A DNA stretch of 9,171 nt from Clostridiales bacterium UBA7573 (GCA_002477905.1 DLLB01000047.1:3696-12866), one strand, 5' to 3'. Positions 1 to 7,161 are shown, counted from the first letter of the stretch. Numbers and translations are program-made. Notes: generated by a model from the letters alone, not told the origin.

Positions 1-2
1 GG

Positions 3-206
3 AGCCGCCATTATCTCGGAACCGTAGAGGAAGGATTGACCGCGCGCGGGCAAAAAGTCATTGCGCATACCCCTATGGGACGGTTTGGGGAAGCAGGCGA
101 AATGACCGGAGCCGTAAAATGGTTATTAGACGAGCAGGCCGCCGGTTTTGTCACAGGCGTCACAATTCCCGTAGACGGTGGATTTTTAACCTTGGGAGGC
201 GTGTAA
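3..206 (+). CDS. SDR-family oxidoreductase, C-terminal fragment (probable D-mannonate oxidoreductase)
   Basis: This is the last 67 residues of a gene that begins upstream of the window. The visible part is the classical C-terminal end of a short-chain dehydrogenase/reductase: HTPMGRFGE, then a helix containing GAVKWLLDEQAAGFVTG, then the IPVDGGF signature. The 'TPMGRFGE ... FVTG ... IPVDGGF' pattern is what I recall from Bacillota SDR-type D-mannonate oxidoreductases (fructuronate reductases), which reduce D-fructuronate to D-mannonate with NAD(P)H. The catalytic Tyr-x-x-x-Lys and the nucleotide-binding Gly motif lie outside the window, so substrate assignment rests mainly on the next gene, a UxuA-like dehydratase only two bases downstream and surely co-transcribed. 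It could instead be another sugar-acid SDR. Confidence 0.8.
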   Translation, partial: SRHYLGTVEEGLTARGQKVIAHTPMGRFGEAGEMTGAVKWLLDEQAAGFVTGVTIPVDGGFLTLGGV

Positions 207-208
207 GT

Positions 209-1159
209 ATGATTTTAACGGATTACTTGCGCGCGGAAAAAGACGCAACCTGGGATGTTGCCGCCGCATGCGGCGTGCGCCACGCAGTGATTCGCCTTCC
301 GGAGGACGGCTCTTTTGACTATACCTCCGCCGCGCATTGGAAATCTCTTTGCGCACGCTATGAAAGCGCCGGCTTTACGCCGCTTGTTTTGGAGCCGCTT
401 CCCAATGCGTTACACGATCATATCAAAACCGGCGACGCCCTGCGCGACCAAAGTATAGATACCTTTCTCATGATGCTCCCCTTGATGCAGGAATGCGGGA
501 TCACCACGGTCTGCTTCAATTTCATGGCATATCTTGGATGGTATCGCACGGGAGATCAGTTTCCGGAGCGCGGCGGCGCGACTGTAACAGGCTTCCGGTT
601 GGCAGATTTCCATGCCCCCGCAGCAAAAATTACGGAAGAACAGCTTTGGGAGCATTACGCTTATTTTATCCGCGCCGTCATCCCCTACGCGGAGCGTTAC
701 GGCATCCGGCTTGCGCTTCATCCGGACGATCCGCCCATGCGGAAAATGGGAGAGCTTTCCCGCATTATGGTGTCCTATCAGAATATCCGCCACGCTGTAC
801 GGGACATCGTACAAAGTGATTGCCTCGGCGTGACCATGTGTCAGGCAAATTACTACGAAATGGGCGAAGATCTTTTTGACATTATCCCGAAGCTGGCGGA
901 CAAGATCTTTTTCATCCACTTCCGAAATGTCAAAGGCACCTTGCACGAATTCTACGAAACCTTTCACGACAATGGGGAACTTCCGATGGCGCGCCTGATG
1001 CGGCTATACCAGGAGCTTGGCATACAGGTGCCGATCCGTGTGGATCATGTGCCGACACTCCCCGGAGATTCCGGCGGTATCAGCGGCTATCAGGCACTTG
1101 GCAGATATTTTGCCATTGGCTATTTAAAAGGTCTGATGGAAGCCACGGAGCTGACCTGA
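209..1159 (+). CDS. uxuA: UxuA-like mannonate dehydratase (short form)
   Basis: This is a predicted cytoplasmic TIM-barrel enzyme of the mannonate dehydratase family, which converts D-mannonate to 2-keto-3-deoxygluconate in hexuronate catabolism. The 316 residues start at the ATG at 209. GGGAGG at 194-199 sits nine bases upstream, and the stop of the preceding SDR gene is two bases away. An earlier in-frame ATG at 119 would overlap the SDR gene and lacks support. Likely metal ligands are visible in family order: His171 (HPDDPP), Cys211 (TMCQAN), His237 (IHFRNVKG) and Asp279 (RVDH). The end, GYQALGRYFAIGYLKGL, is also family-like. The usual enzymes are about 350-395 residues, so this belongs to a shorter, divergent branch, and the exact substrate could differ. 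The preceding SDR supplies the matching fructuronate reductase step. Confidence 0.78.
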   Translation: MILTDYLRAEKDATWDVAAACGVRHAVIRLPEDGSFDYTSAAHWKSLCARYESAGFTPLVLEPLPNALHDHIKTGDALRDQSIDTFLMMLPLMQECGITTVCFNFMAYLGWYRTGDQFPERGGATVTGFRLADFHAPAAKITEEQLWEHYAYFIRAVIPYAERYGIRLALHPDDPPMRKMGELSRIMVSYQNIRHAVRDIVQSDCLGVTMCQANYYEMGEDLFDIIPKLADKIFFIHFRNVKGTLHEFYETFHDNGELPMARLMRLYQELGIQVPIRVDHVPTLPGDSGGISGYQALGRYFAIGYLKGLMEATELT

Positions 1160-1163
1160 CAAC

Positions 1164-1210
1164 AAAAAATCACCGAATTCCTCCGGCAACGGGAAGATCG
1201 GTGATTTTTT
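1164..1210. terminator. Bidirectional intrinsic terminator between uxuA and copA
   Basis: The stem pairs AAAAATCACCGA (from 1165) with TCGGTGATTTTT (from 1198). Inside it is a smaller CCG/CGG stem capped by a GCAA tetraloop at 1186-1189. The T run on the right serves the plus-strand uxuA transcript and the A run on the left serves the minus-strand copA transcript. It starts five bases after the uxuA stop and ends 14 bases from the copA stop. Confidence 0.9.
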
Positions 1211-1223
1211 ATTTGCAGGGAAT

Positions 1224-3776
1224 TTAAGACACGGAAACGGAAATCAACCGGTATCCCGCTTCCTTGACAAGCTTTTTCCATACCGAATCCGCCACCGGTG
1301 CGGACAGCACCACGACCGCCGTTTTCTGCACATGGCTGACCGTTGCACTTTGCACCTGCGGCAACGCTTCCAGTGCGGTTTTAATCCGGTTCTCGCAATG
1401 AGCGCACATCATACCCGCAATCTGCAATGTTACGGTCTGCGTCTGTCCGACAGTAGACGCGGCAGAAATCTGCCCGGCTGTGCTTTTCGAACCCCGCCGC
1501 ATATGTCTGCGGGAATGGTCATGCTTGGTTTCATACAGTTTACAGAAATTCAGGCGCAAGGCATTGGTGACAACACAAAAACTGGACAAGCTCATCGCCG
1601 CCGCGCCGAACATCGGGTTCAATGTCAGTCCCAAGGAAACAAAACATCCGGCTGCAATCGGAATCCCGACAATATTATAGATAAATGCCCAAAACAGATT
1701 TTCATGAATATTCCGCAAGGTTGCACGGCTTAGCCGGATCGCTGCCGGTACATCCGAAAGACTGCTTTTCATCAGTACCACATCCGCCGCATCGATTGCC
1801 ACATCCGCACCTGCGCCGATCGCGATACCCATATCCGCACGCACAAGGGCAGGCGCGTCATTGATGCCGTCTCCGACCATCGCGACACTTCCCCGCTCTT
1901 TTTGCTTTTGAATCACCGCTTCTTTTCCGTCCGGTAATACGTCTGCAATCACTTCATCCACGCCGGCTTGCGCGCCGATGGCGCGCGCCGTGCGCGCATT
2001 ATCGCCGGTCAGCATCACCACTCCGATCCCCATGTCCCGCAGTTGTTTCACTGCCGCGGGGCTGTCGGACTTGATGGTATCCGCCACTGCGATCATCCCG
2101 ACAAGGGTACGATCCTGTGCAAACAAAAGCGGCGTCTTTCCTTGTTCTGCCAATACGTTCGCCTGCTCGATAAACACATTTTCCACCGCGATCTGCTCCG
2201 TTAAAAAGCGTACACTACCGCCGAGTAACGGCATTCCTTGCCACACCGCGCTGACGCCGCTTCCGGAAAGTGCCGCAAAATCCGATGCTTCCGCCGGCGC
2301 CATCCCACGTTTTTCTCCCTCCCGCAAAATTGCTTTTGCAAGCGGATGTTCGCTTTTGGCTTCCAGCGCAAGTGCCACTTCCAGCAGTGTCTGTTCCGTA
2401 AAACCGGTTGCCGGAATCAGATCGGTAACCTGCGGCTCTCCATTCGTGATGGTACCGGTCTTATCCAATAACACGGTATCCACTTTTCCTGTGGCTTCCA
2501 AGGACGCGGCGGTTTTGAACAGAATCCCGTTTTTGGCACCGATTCCGCTTCCCACCATGATCGCGACCGGTGTCGCGAGTCCTAATGCGCAGGGACAACT
2601 GATGACAAGTACGGAAATTCCGCGCGCAAGCGCGTAAGCGAATTCCCGCCCAAGCAGCAACCATACGCCAAAAGTAACCAGTGCAATCCCCATCACCGCC
2701 GGGACAAAGACGCCGGAAACCCGATCGGCAATTTTCGCAATGGGGGCTTTGGTTGCCGCCGCGTCGCTGACCATCTGGATGATCCGTGAAAGCGTGGTAT
2801 CTTCTCCTACACGAGTTGCCTCACAGCGCAGATAACCGGACTGATTGATCGTGGCGGCAGATACCCGATCCCCTGCGGCTTTGTCCACCGGAATGCTTTC
2901 GCCGGTCAGAATGGCTTCATTGACCGCGCTGACGCCATCCAACACCACGCCGTCCACCGGAACGCTTTCTCCCGGCTTGACCGTAAATACATCTCCGACT
3001 TTCACCTGTTCCACCAAAACCGTGACTTCTTTTCCATCCCGTAACAAGGTGGCAGTTTTCGGAGACAGCCGCAAAAGGCTTTTCAACGCGTCTGTGGTTT
3101 TGCCTTTGGAATGTGCCTCCAGCATTTTTCCGACGGTAATCAAGGTAAGAATCATCGCGGCAGATTCAAAATAAAATTCGTCCATATACGTCATAACCGC
3201 ATTTGTATCGCCGCGCAGTTGTGCGTCCGTCATGAGAAACAGCGCAATCACGCTCCAAACAAAAGACGCCATCGAACCGAGCGCAACCAGCGTATCCATA
3301 TTCGGTGCGCGATGCCACAGCGCGGTAAATCCGCTGATAAAAAACTTCTGATTGATCACCATAACGATCGCGGCAAGCAACAACTGCACCAATCCCATGG
3401 CAACATGATTTTCCGCAAAAAACGGCGGCAATTTCCATCCCCACATCATATGTCCCATGGAAAAATACATCAGAATCACAAGGAAAATCACGGACGCAAT
3501 CAACCGATGCTTTAACTGCTTGGTTTGCACATCCGCAAAATCCTCTGATACGGTGCCGGCATGATCCGCTGTTTTTGCGCCCTTTATCTCTGCGCCGTAC
3601 CCTGCTTTTTTCACTGCCGCAATCACCGCGTCATCTGTCGCACTGCCTTCCACGCCCATGGAGCCTGTCAGCAGATTAACCGTGCAGGAAGTCACACCCG
3701 GTACCTTGGATACCGCTTTTTCCACGCGCGCACTGCAAGCGGCACAGCTCATTCCCGTCACCAGAAATTGTTTCAT
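1224..3776 (-). CDS. copA: Cu(I)-exporting P1B-type ATPase with N- and C-terminal HMA domains
   Basis: This membrane ATPase uses ATP to pump Cu(I) out of the cytoplasm. In order along 850 residues are an N-terminal HMA domain (GMSCAAC, Cys11/Cys14), membrane helices from about residue 91, the actuator motif TGES (291-294), the membrane CPC copper site (394-396), the phosphorylation motif DKTGT (Asp438), the HP motif (477-478) and GDGIND (635-640). The last two helices hold YN (700-701) and MSLSS (728-732), the residues that mark the Cu(I) subgroup. After the last helix comes a basic, His-containing linker (about 748-765) and a second HMA domain (GMMCAHC, Cys791/Cys794). That C-terminal domain is an extra and may act as a tethered, CopZ-like donor or regulatory domain. 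The start is preceded by GAGG seven bases upstream. The gene lies 13 bases after rrf2 and is almost certainly co-transcribed with it. Confidence 0.96.
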   Translation of the reverse strand: MKQFLVTGMSCAACSARVEKAVSKVPGVTSCTVNLLTGSMGVEGSATDDAVIAAVKKAGYGAEIKGAKTADHAGTVSEDFADVQTKQLKHRLIASVIFLVILMYFSMGHMMWGWKLPPFFAENHVAMGLVQLLLAAIVMVINQKFFISGFTALWHRAPNMDTLVALGSMASFVWSVIALFLMTDAQLRGDTNAVMTYMDEFYFESAAMILTLITVGKMLEAHSKGKTTDALKSLLRLSPKTATLLRDGKEVTVLVEQVKVGDVFTVKPGESVPVDGVVLDGVSAVNEAILTGESIPVDKAAGDRVSAATINQSGYLRCEATRVGEDTTLSRIIQMVSDAAATKAPIAKIADRVSGVFVPAVMGIALVTFGVWLLLGREFAYALARGISVLVISCPCALGLATPVAIMVGSGIGAKNGILFKTAASLEATGKVDTVLLDKTGTITNGEPQVTDLIPATGFTEQTLLEVALALEAKSEHPLAKAILREGEKRGMAPAEASDFAALSGSGVSAVWQGMPLLGGSVRFLTEQIAVENVFIEQANVLAEQGKTPLLFAQDRTLVGMIAVADTIKSDSPAAVKQLRDMGIGVVMLTGDNARTARAIGAQAGVDEVIADVLPDGKEAVIQKQKERGSVAMVGDGINDAPALVRADMGIAIGAGADVAIDAADVVLMKSSLSDVPAAIRLSRATLRNIHENLFWAFIYNIVGIPIAAGCFVSLGLTLNPMFGAAAMSLSSFCVVTNALRLNFCKLYETKHDHSRRHMRRGSKSTAGQISAASTVGQTQTVTLQIAGMMCAHCENRIKTALEALPQVQSATVSHVQKTAVVVLSAPVADSVWKKLVKEAGYRLISVSVS

Positions 3777-3789
3777 ATCCCCGCCTCTT

Positions 3790-4215
3790 TCAAATTACAT
3801 AATTGTTTTCCGCTTTCATACCCGCAAGATCCGCAAGTGAAATGCCGGAAAAATAGCGTTTGGTCATATCATAATACGCCTCCCAGACCGGCAATGTCCG
3901 GCATCCGTCCGCGCGTGCGCACACCGGCGCACCGCTTTGCAAGCATGCAACCGGCGCCAGATTCCCTTCCGCAAGCGACAGAATCTCCCACATGGTAATG
4001 TCCTCCGGCGCTTTTCGCAACCGATACCCGCCGCCGATGCCGTGCGTACTGTCCACAAGCCCGCCTGCCTTCAGCGCCGGCATGATCTTTTCAATATATT
4101 TTAAAGAAATATCCTGCCGCTTGGAAACTTCTTTCATCGGAATAAAGTCTCCGGTCGCATGCTCCGCAAGATCCAATAAAATCCGGATGGCATAGCGTCC
4201 ACGTGTTGAAATCAT
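3790..4215 (-). CDS. Rrf2-family transcriptional regulator with three-cysteine cluster
   Basis: This is a 141-residue winged-helix regulator. MISTRGRYAIRILLDLA opens the Rrf2 helix-turn-helix region. SLKYIEKIMPAL is the recognition-helix segment and GIGGGYRL is the wing. Cys91, Cys99 and Cys105 (spacing C-x7-C-x5-C) match the position of the Fe-S ligands in IscR-like members (C-x5-C-x5-C in E. coli IscR), so an Fe-S cluster is plausible but not proven. The start at 4215 has AAAGGGG seven bases upstream. A longer in-frame version from 4269 would begin inside the untranslated leader and lacks family similarity in its first 18 residues. It precedes copA by 13 bases, behind a strong promoter, so it may control its own operon. 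A role in sulfur or Fe-S gene control (CymR- or IscR-like) is an alternative. Confidence 0.9.
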   Translation of the reverse strand: MISTRGRYAIRILLDLAEHATGDFIPMKEVSKRQDISLKYIEKIMPALKAGGLVDSTHGIGGGYRLRKAPEDITMWEILSLAEGNLAPVACLQSGAPVCARADGCRTLPVWEAYYDMTKRYFSGISLADLAGMKAENNYVI

Positions 4216-4252
4216 AAACAAACCCCTTTCGGTTTCCAGAATAGTATCCTCC

Positions 4253-4284
4253 AAACGGACGAAAATCATGCGTGCAGTCCGTTT
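4253..4284 (-). promoter_or_regulatory. Inverted repeat in the rrf2-copA 5' untranslated region
   Basis: AAACGGAC and GTCCGTTT form perfect 8-base arms separated by 16 bases. The repeat lies just downstream of the predicted transcription start of rrf2 and about 37 bases before its start codon. It could be an operator for the Rrf2 protein or an mRNA hairpin. The function is unknown. Confidence 0.45.
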
Positions 4285-4292
4285 TCGCGTCT

Positions 4293-4321
4293 ATTATATA
4301 CCAATCCGGTAGGAAAGTCAA
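4293..4321 (-). promoter_or_regulatory. Sigma-A-type promoter of rrf2-copA
   Basis: On the minus strand, TTGACT (4321-4316), a 17-base spacer and a perfect TATAAT (4298-4293) are present. Transcription would start near 4286, leaving a leader of about 70 bases before rrf2. Together with the terminator at 4367-4396, this makes rrf2-copA a separate unit from the met operon. Confidence 0.85.
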
Positions 4322-4365
4322 GAGGGGAACGAAATTTCTCTTTTCCGAAATCCCAAATCCCATGC

Positions 4366-4397
4366 AAAAAAGGATCTCCCGCAAGAGATCCTTTTTG
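4366..4397. terminator. Intrinsic terminator of the metQNI operon
   Basis: AAAAAGGATCTC (4367-4378) and GAGATCCTTTTT (4385-4396) form a perfect 12-bp stem with the six-base loop CCGCAA. On the minus strand it follows the metI stop by 12 bases and ends in a run of six T, so it terminates the met transcript before the rrf2 promoter. The sequence is symmetric and could work in both directions. Confidence 0.92.
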
Positions 4398-4408
4398 AAT
4401 AGATTCCA

Positions 4409-5137
4409 TTATCCTTGTTTTTTCTGCTTTGTTTTTTGATGCCGGATCCGCTTGTCGCAACGAACTGCAAGGAAGTTTCCCACACTTTGAAACATCTGCA
4501 CCATCACGATCAACAGAATCACCGCGAATAAGATCACCGGATAATTGTATCGCTGATAGCCGTACATAATGGCGATATTTCCAAGCCCGCCGCCGCCGAT
4601 GGCACCGCTCATTGCGGTATAGCCAAGAATGGTCGTGACCGCGATCGTCGCGTTGGAAACCAAGGACGGAATGCTCTCCGGGATCATGACTTTCACAATG
4701 ATCTGAAGCGGTGTGGCTCCCATACTCTGCGCCGCCTCTATAATATTGGAATTAACCTCACGCAGACTGCTTTCCACCAGACGCGCAACAAACGGAAATG
4801 CCGCAATTACAAGCGGTACAATGGAAGCGACGGAACCGATGGTCGTTCCGACAAGCAAGCGTGTCAAAGGAAACACCACCACGATCAGAATAATGAACGG
4901 CACGGAACGTAACAGATTGACTACCACATTCAGCACCTTCATCAGCCATGCGGGAAGCGGTAATACTCCGTTTTTTTCACCGCACACAAGCAATACGCCC
5001 AGCGGCAAACCGATGATAAACGCAAACAAAGTTGCAACCATCGTCACATAAAAGGTTTCCCATACGGCAAGCGGAATATCGTTTTTCAGCAGATCCAGAG
5101 CGGTGCGGAATTTTTCCGCGGTAAATGTACTTCCCAT
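4409..5137 (-). CDS. metI: Methionine ABC transporter permease
   Basis: This is the integral-membrane channel subunit of the methionine importer, expected to form a homodimer that couples to MetN. Several hydrophobic segments are visible, at about residues 27-52, 67-93, 104-120, 160-185 and 199-222. The permease EAA loop reads EAAQSMGATPLQIIVKVMIP (134-153), the site that docks on the ATPase. The segment after it, with the GAIGGGGLGNIAIMYGYQRY stretch, is typical of MetI. At 242 residues it is slightly longer than E. coli MetI because of a lysine/glutamine-rich cytoplasmic tail. GGAGG at 5151-5147, within the end of metN, sits nine bases before the ATG. The gene starts four bases after the metN stop, so translation is probably coupled. 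Confidence 0.95.
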   Translation of the reverse strand: MGSTFTAEKFRTALDLLKNDIPLAVWETFYVTMVATLFAFIIGLPLGVLLVCGEKNGVLPLPAWLMKVLNVVVNLLRSVPFIILIVVVFPLTRLLVGTTIGSVASIVPLVIAAFPFVARLVESSLREVNSNIIEAAQSMGATPLQIIVKVMIPESIPSLVSNATIAVTTILGYTAMSGAIGGGGLGNIAIMYGYQRYNYPVILFAVILLIVMVQMFQSVGNFLAVRCDKRIRHQKTKQKKQG

Positions 5138-5141
5138 TCCG

Positions 5142-6140
5142 TCATACCTCCTCTACCGTTACATTTTCGATGGCGCTTAAATAGGCTTTCACCGTCTCGG
5201 TTTTTTCTTTCCCGCCAGGAACGCCGAGCAACATCGAACCATAGGTTTTGTCATCAATACAACGGGTTGCCGCGGATACAATATTGACCGGAGCATTTTT
5301 TTCGATTGCCATTAAAGAGATCACAGGGGTACTAGCAGCTTTTGCACCGCTGAAAATCACCCGTAAGCGGGTTTCGTGCAAAGGATTGGATACGATATTG
5401 TCTGCGCCGTTCGGGAATACCAAGCGTCGTGCGGCTTCCGATTTCGGACTGGCGAAAACGGTACCGACTTCTCCGCTCTCCACAATTTCACCATTATCCA
5501 AAATCGCCACATGCGAGCAGATTTCCTCCACCACGCTCATCTGATGTGTAATCACGATTACCGTGATCCCCAGTCGTTTATTGATGTCACGGATCAATTC
5601 CAGAATCGCATGGGTGGTGTTCGGATCCAAAGCGCTTGTCGCTTCGTCGCACAACAGCACTTTCGGATTGGTCGCAAGAGCGCGCGCAATCGCCACACGT
5701 TGTTGCTGACCGCCGGAAAGCTGTGCCGGATATGCCAATGCTTTATCGGGAAGCCCTACCAACTCCAACAATGCGTGCGCTTTTTCCACAGCCTGCGCTT
5801 TCGGCACATGGGCAAGTTCCATCGGGAAGCACACATTTTTCAAGCAGGTCTTTTGCATCAGCAGATTGAACCCCTGAAAAATCATGGTGATGTCTCTGCG
5901 GGCAAGGCGCAACTGTTGCGGCGTGAGCTTGGTCATATCGGTGCCGTCAATGAGGATCTCCCCGCAACTCGGACGTTCCAGCATATTGATACAACGCACG
6001 AGGGTGCTTTTCCCCGCACCGCTCATACCGATAATTCCGAAAATATCTCCGTCATGTACAGTAAGATTGATATTTTGCAAAGCGACGACTTTGCCTGCCG
6101 CGCCGTCAAAGAATTTGCTTACGTTTCGTATCTCTATCAT
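5142..6140 (-). CDS. metN: Methionine ABC transporter ATP-binding protein
   Basis: This is the cytoplasmic ATPase that powers methionine import through MetI. Over 332 residues it shows Walker A GMSGAGKST (38-46), the Q-loop glutamine at 89, the signature LSGGQQQ (141-147), Walker B VLLCDE (161-166) and the switch histidine at 199. From about residue 257 to the end lies an ACT-like NIL domain. In E. coli MetN this domain binds cytoplasmic methionine and inhibits transport (known of the family). Length and domain order are normal, unlike its partner MetQ. It starts 15 bases after the metQ stop with GAGAAG as a modest ribosome binding site, and the three genes form one operon. Confidence 0.97.
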   Translation of the reverse strand: MIEIRNVSKFFDGAAGKVVALQNINLTVHDGDIFGIIGMSGAGKSTLVRCINMLERPSCGEILIDGTDMTKLTPQQLRLARRDITMIFQGFNLLMQKTCLKNVCFPMELAHVPKAQAVEKAHALLELVGLPDKALAYPAQLSGGQQQRVAIARALATNPKVLLCDEATSALDPNTTHAILELIRDINKRLGITVIVITHQMSVVEEICSHVAILDNGEIVESGEVGTVFASPKSEAARRLVFPNGADNIVSNPLHETRLRVIFSGAKAASTPVISLMAIEKNAPVNIVSAATRCIDDKTYGSMLLGVPGGKEKTETVKAYLSAIENVTVEEV

Positions 6141-6155
6141 GTCGCTTCTCTGATT

Positions 6156-7007
6156 TTATGAGTTTTTGATGTCGTCCAGCGTTTTGTGCGTCGAAGAATA
6201 AACGCCCATCGGTTCTACATGCACAGCGGAGATCGACACAATGTGCGTACCGTTCTGCTGATTGAAATCATCTAAGTACGGTTTGTGCTGGAAGTAGTTT
6301 GCATCGCATTCCCCGTTTTCCACCACAGTATTCGGTACCACATAATCCGAAAGCACTCTGATTTCCAAGGTAATATTTTTGGCGGCAAGAATTTTCTTGA
6401 CCTCTTCCAAAATTTCCGCATGCGGTGTGGGAGAAGCCGCAACCGTAATCTTTTGTCCTGCCAGTGCGGCGTAATCCACGGACGGATCATAGCCGTCGGT
6501 TGTCGTGTCGATGGTGCTGATTACTGCGCCGTCATATTTCGATGCGATAAAATCCGCAACCTGCTTGCTTTCCAAAGCCGCCTTCAGCGCTTTAATCAGC
6601 GGCTTCTCCTCGTTGCCGCTTTTCACGGCAAGAATATTGGAATATGCGGAATAAGAGCCTTCAATAGCAACGGAATCTTTCTTTGGATTCAGTCCTGCGG
6701 AGATGGCATAGTTGGAATTGATGACCGCATAATCCACATCCGGCAGAATATTCGGGAGCTGTGCGGCTTCCACTTCTCTGAACTGAATATTATAAGGATT
6801 GTCTACAATGTCGCGCACGGTCGCGGTGATTCCTGCGCCTTCTCTTAATTTGATCAGCCCGTTCGCTTCCAATAAGAGCAACGCGCGCGCTTCGTTGGTC
6901 GCGTCATTCGGTACGGCGATCGTGATGGTTTTCTTTCCGCATCCGGTGAATGCGAATACACTGAGGGTAAGTACGGCAATTAAAAGAATGGAAATCAGTT
7001 TTTTCAT
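6156..7007 (-). CDS. metQ: MetQ/NlpA-family methionine-binding lipoprotein with circularly permuted domain order
   Basis: This is the extracellular substrate-binding lipoprotein that should deliver methionine to MetNI. Residues 1-22 are a lipoprotein signal with lipobox FTGC and acylated Cys23. All normal MetQ segments are present but in swapped order. Residues 27-163 match the usual C-terminal half: IAVPNDATNEARALLLLEA, EVEAAQLPNILPDVDYAVIN, ILAVK and SKYDGAV. Residues 164-185 are a linker rich in Thr and Asp. Residues 186-282 match the usual N-terminal half: ITVAASPTPHAEIL, DYVVPN, DANYFQHKPYL, HVEPMGVYS and HKTLDDIK, ending one residue before the stop. The normal protein runs from HKTLDDIK directly into IAVPNDATNEA, so the new ends fall exactly there. 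Frame and length (283 residues) are intact and it heads a complete metQNI operon, so it is probably functional. GAAAGG lies 11 bases before the ATG, a wide spacing. Confidence 0.93.
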   Translation of the reverse strand: MKKLISILLIAVLTLSVFAFTGCGKKTITIAVPNDATNEARALLLLEANGLIKLREGAGITATVRDIVDNPYNIQFREVEAAQLPNILPDVDYAVINSNYAISAGLNPKKDSVAIEGSYSAYSNILAVKSGNEEKPLIKALKAALESKQVADFIASKYDGAVISTIDTTTDGYDPSVDYAALAGQKITVAASPTPHAEILEEVKKILAAKNITLEIRVLSDYVVPNTVVENGECDANYFQHKPYLDDFNQQNGTHIVSISAVHVEPMGVYSSTHKTLDDIKNS

Positions 7008-7038
7008 GATGGTTTCTACCTTTCTAAAATTAAAAAAA

Positions 7039-7143
7039 TTAAAAATAGGATGTTTTAAAGGATGTTTCTATGCAAAAACGACAGCGACACATTCGCTCGA
7101 ATCTGAAATTTGCCCGTACCAGAGCTTCCAAATAGTTTTTCAT
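7039..7143 (-). CDS. Second small leader ORF with Cys-rich motif (34 residues)
   Basis: This short ORF lies between the leader terminator and metQ. It has a good ribosome binding site, GGAGG at 7154-7150, six bases before the ATG at 7143. The peptide begins MKNYLEALVRANFRF, and residues 18-24 read MCRCRFC, giving three Cys and two Met in total. It ends at TAA 7039-7041, 31 bases before metQ. No known family is recognised. Because it follows the terminator it would be translated only on read-through transcripts. It may tune metQ translation through cysteine-dependent stalling, or simply load ribosomes. Cys-containing upstream ORFs that act as cysteine-responsive attenuators are known from mycobacteria, but homology is not claimed. 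Confidence 0.55.
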   Translation of the reverse strand: MKNYLEALVRANFRFERMCRCRFCIETSFKTSYF

Positions 7144-7161
7144 AAAGATCCTCCGACAAAC

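Noticed and set aside
119..208. Upstream start codon for the uxuA-like gene
   Set aside because: The added 30 residues are Arg-rich and overlap the SDR coding sequence in another frame. The ATG at 209 has a proper ribosome binding site.
1978..2637. A 219-codon plus-strand ORF opposite copA
   Set aside because: It is a low-complexity Ser/Ala/Pro-rich shadow of the copA catalytic domains.
4216..4269. Upstream start codon for the Rrf2 regulator
   Set aside because: The extra 18 residues are not part of the Rrf2 family, and the ATG at 4215 has a strong AAAGGGG site.
5376..6161. A 261-codon plus-strand ORF opposite metN
   Set aside because: It is antisense to a fully supported metN, with Cys/His/Arg-rich composition typical of a shadow frame.
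7047..7067. Direct repeat AGGATGTTT, two copies 12 bases apart
   Set aside because: Only two short copies in an AT-rich stretch at the end of the second small ORF. This is not enough to call an operator or a mobile-element footprint.
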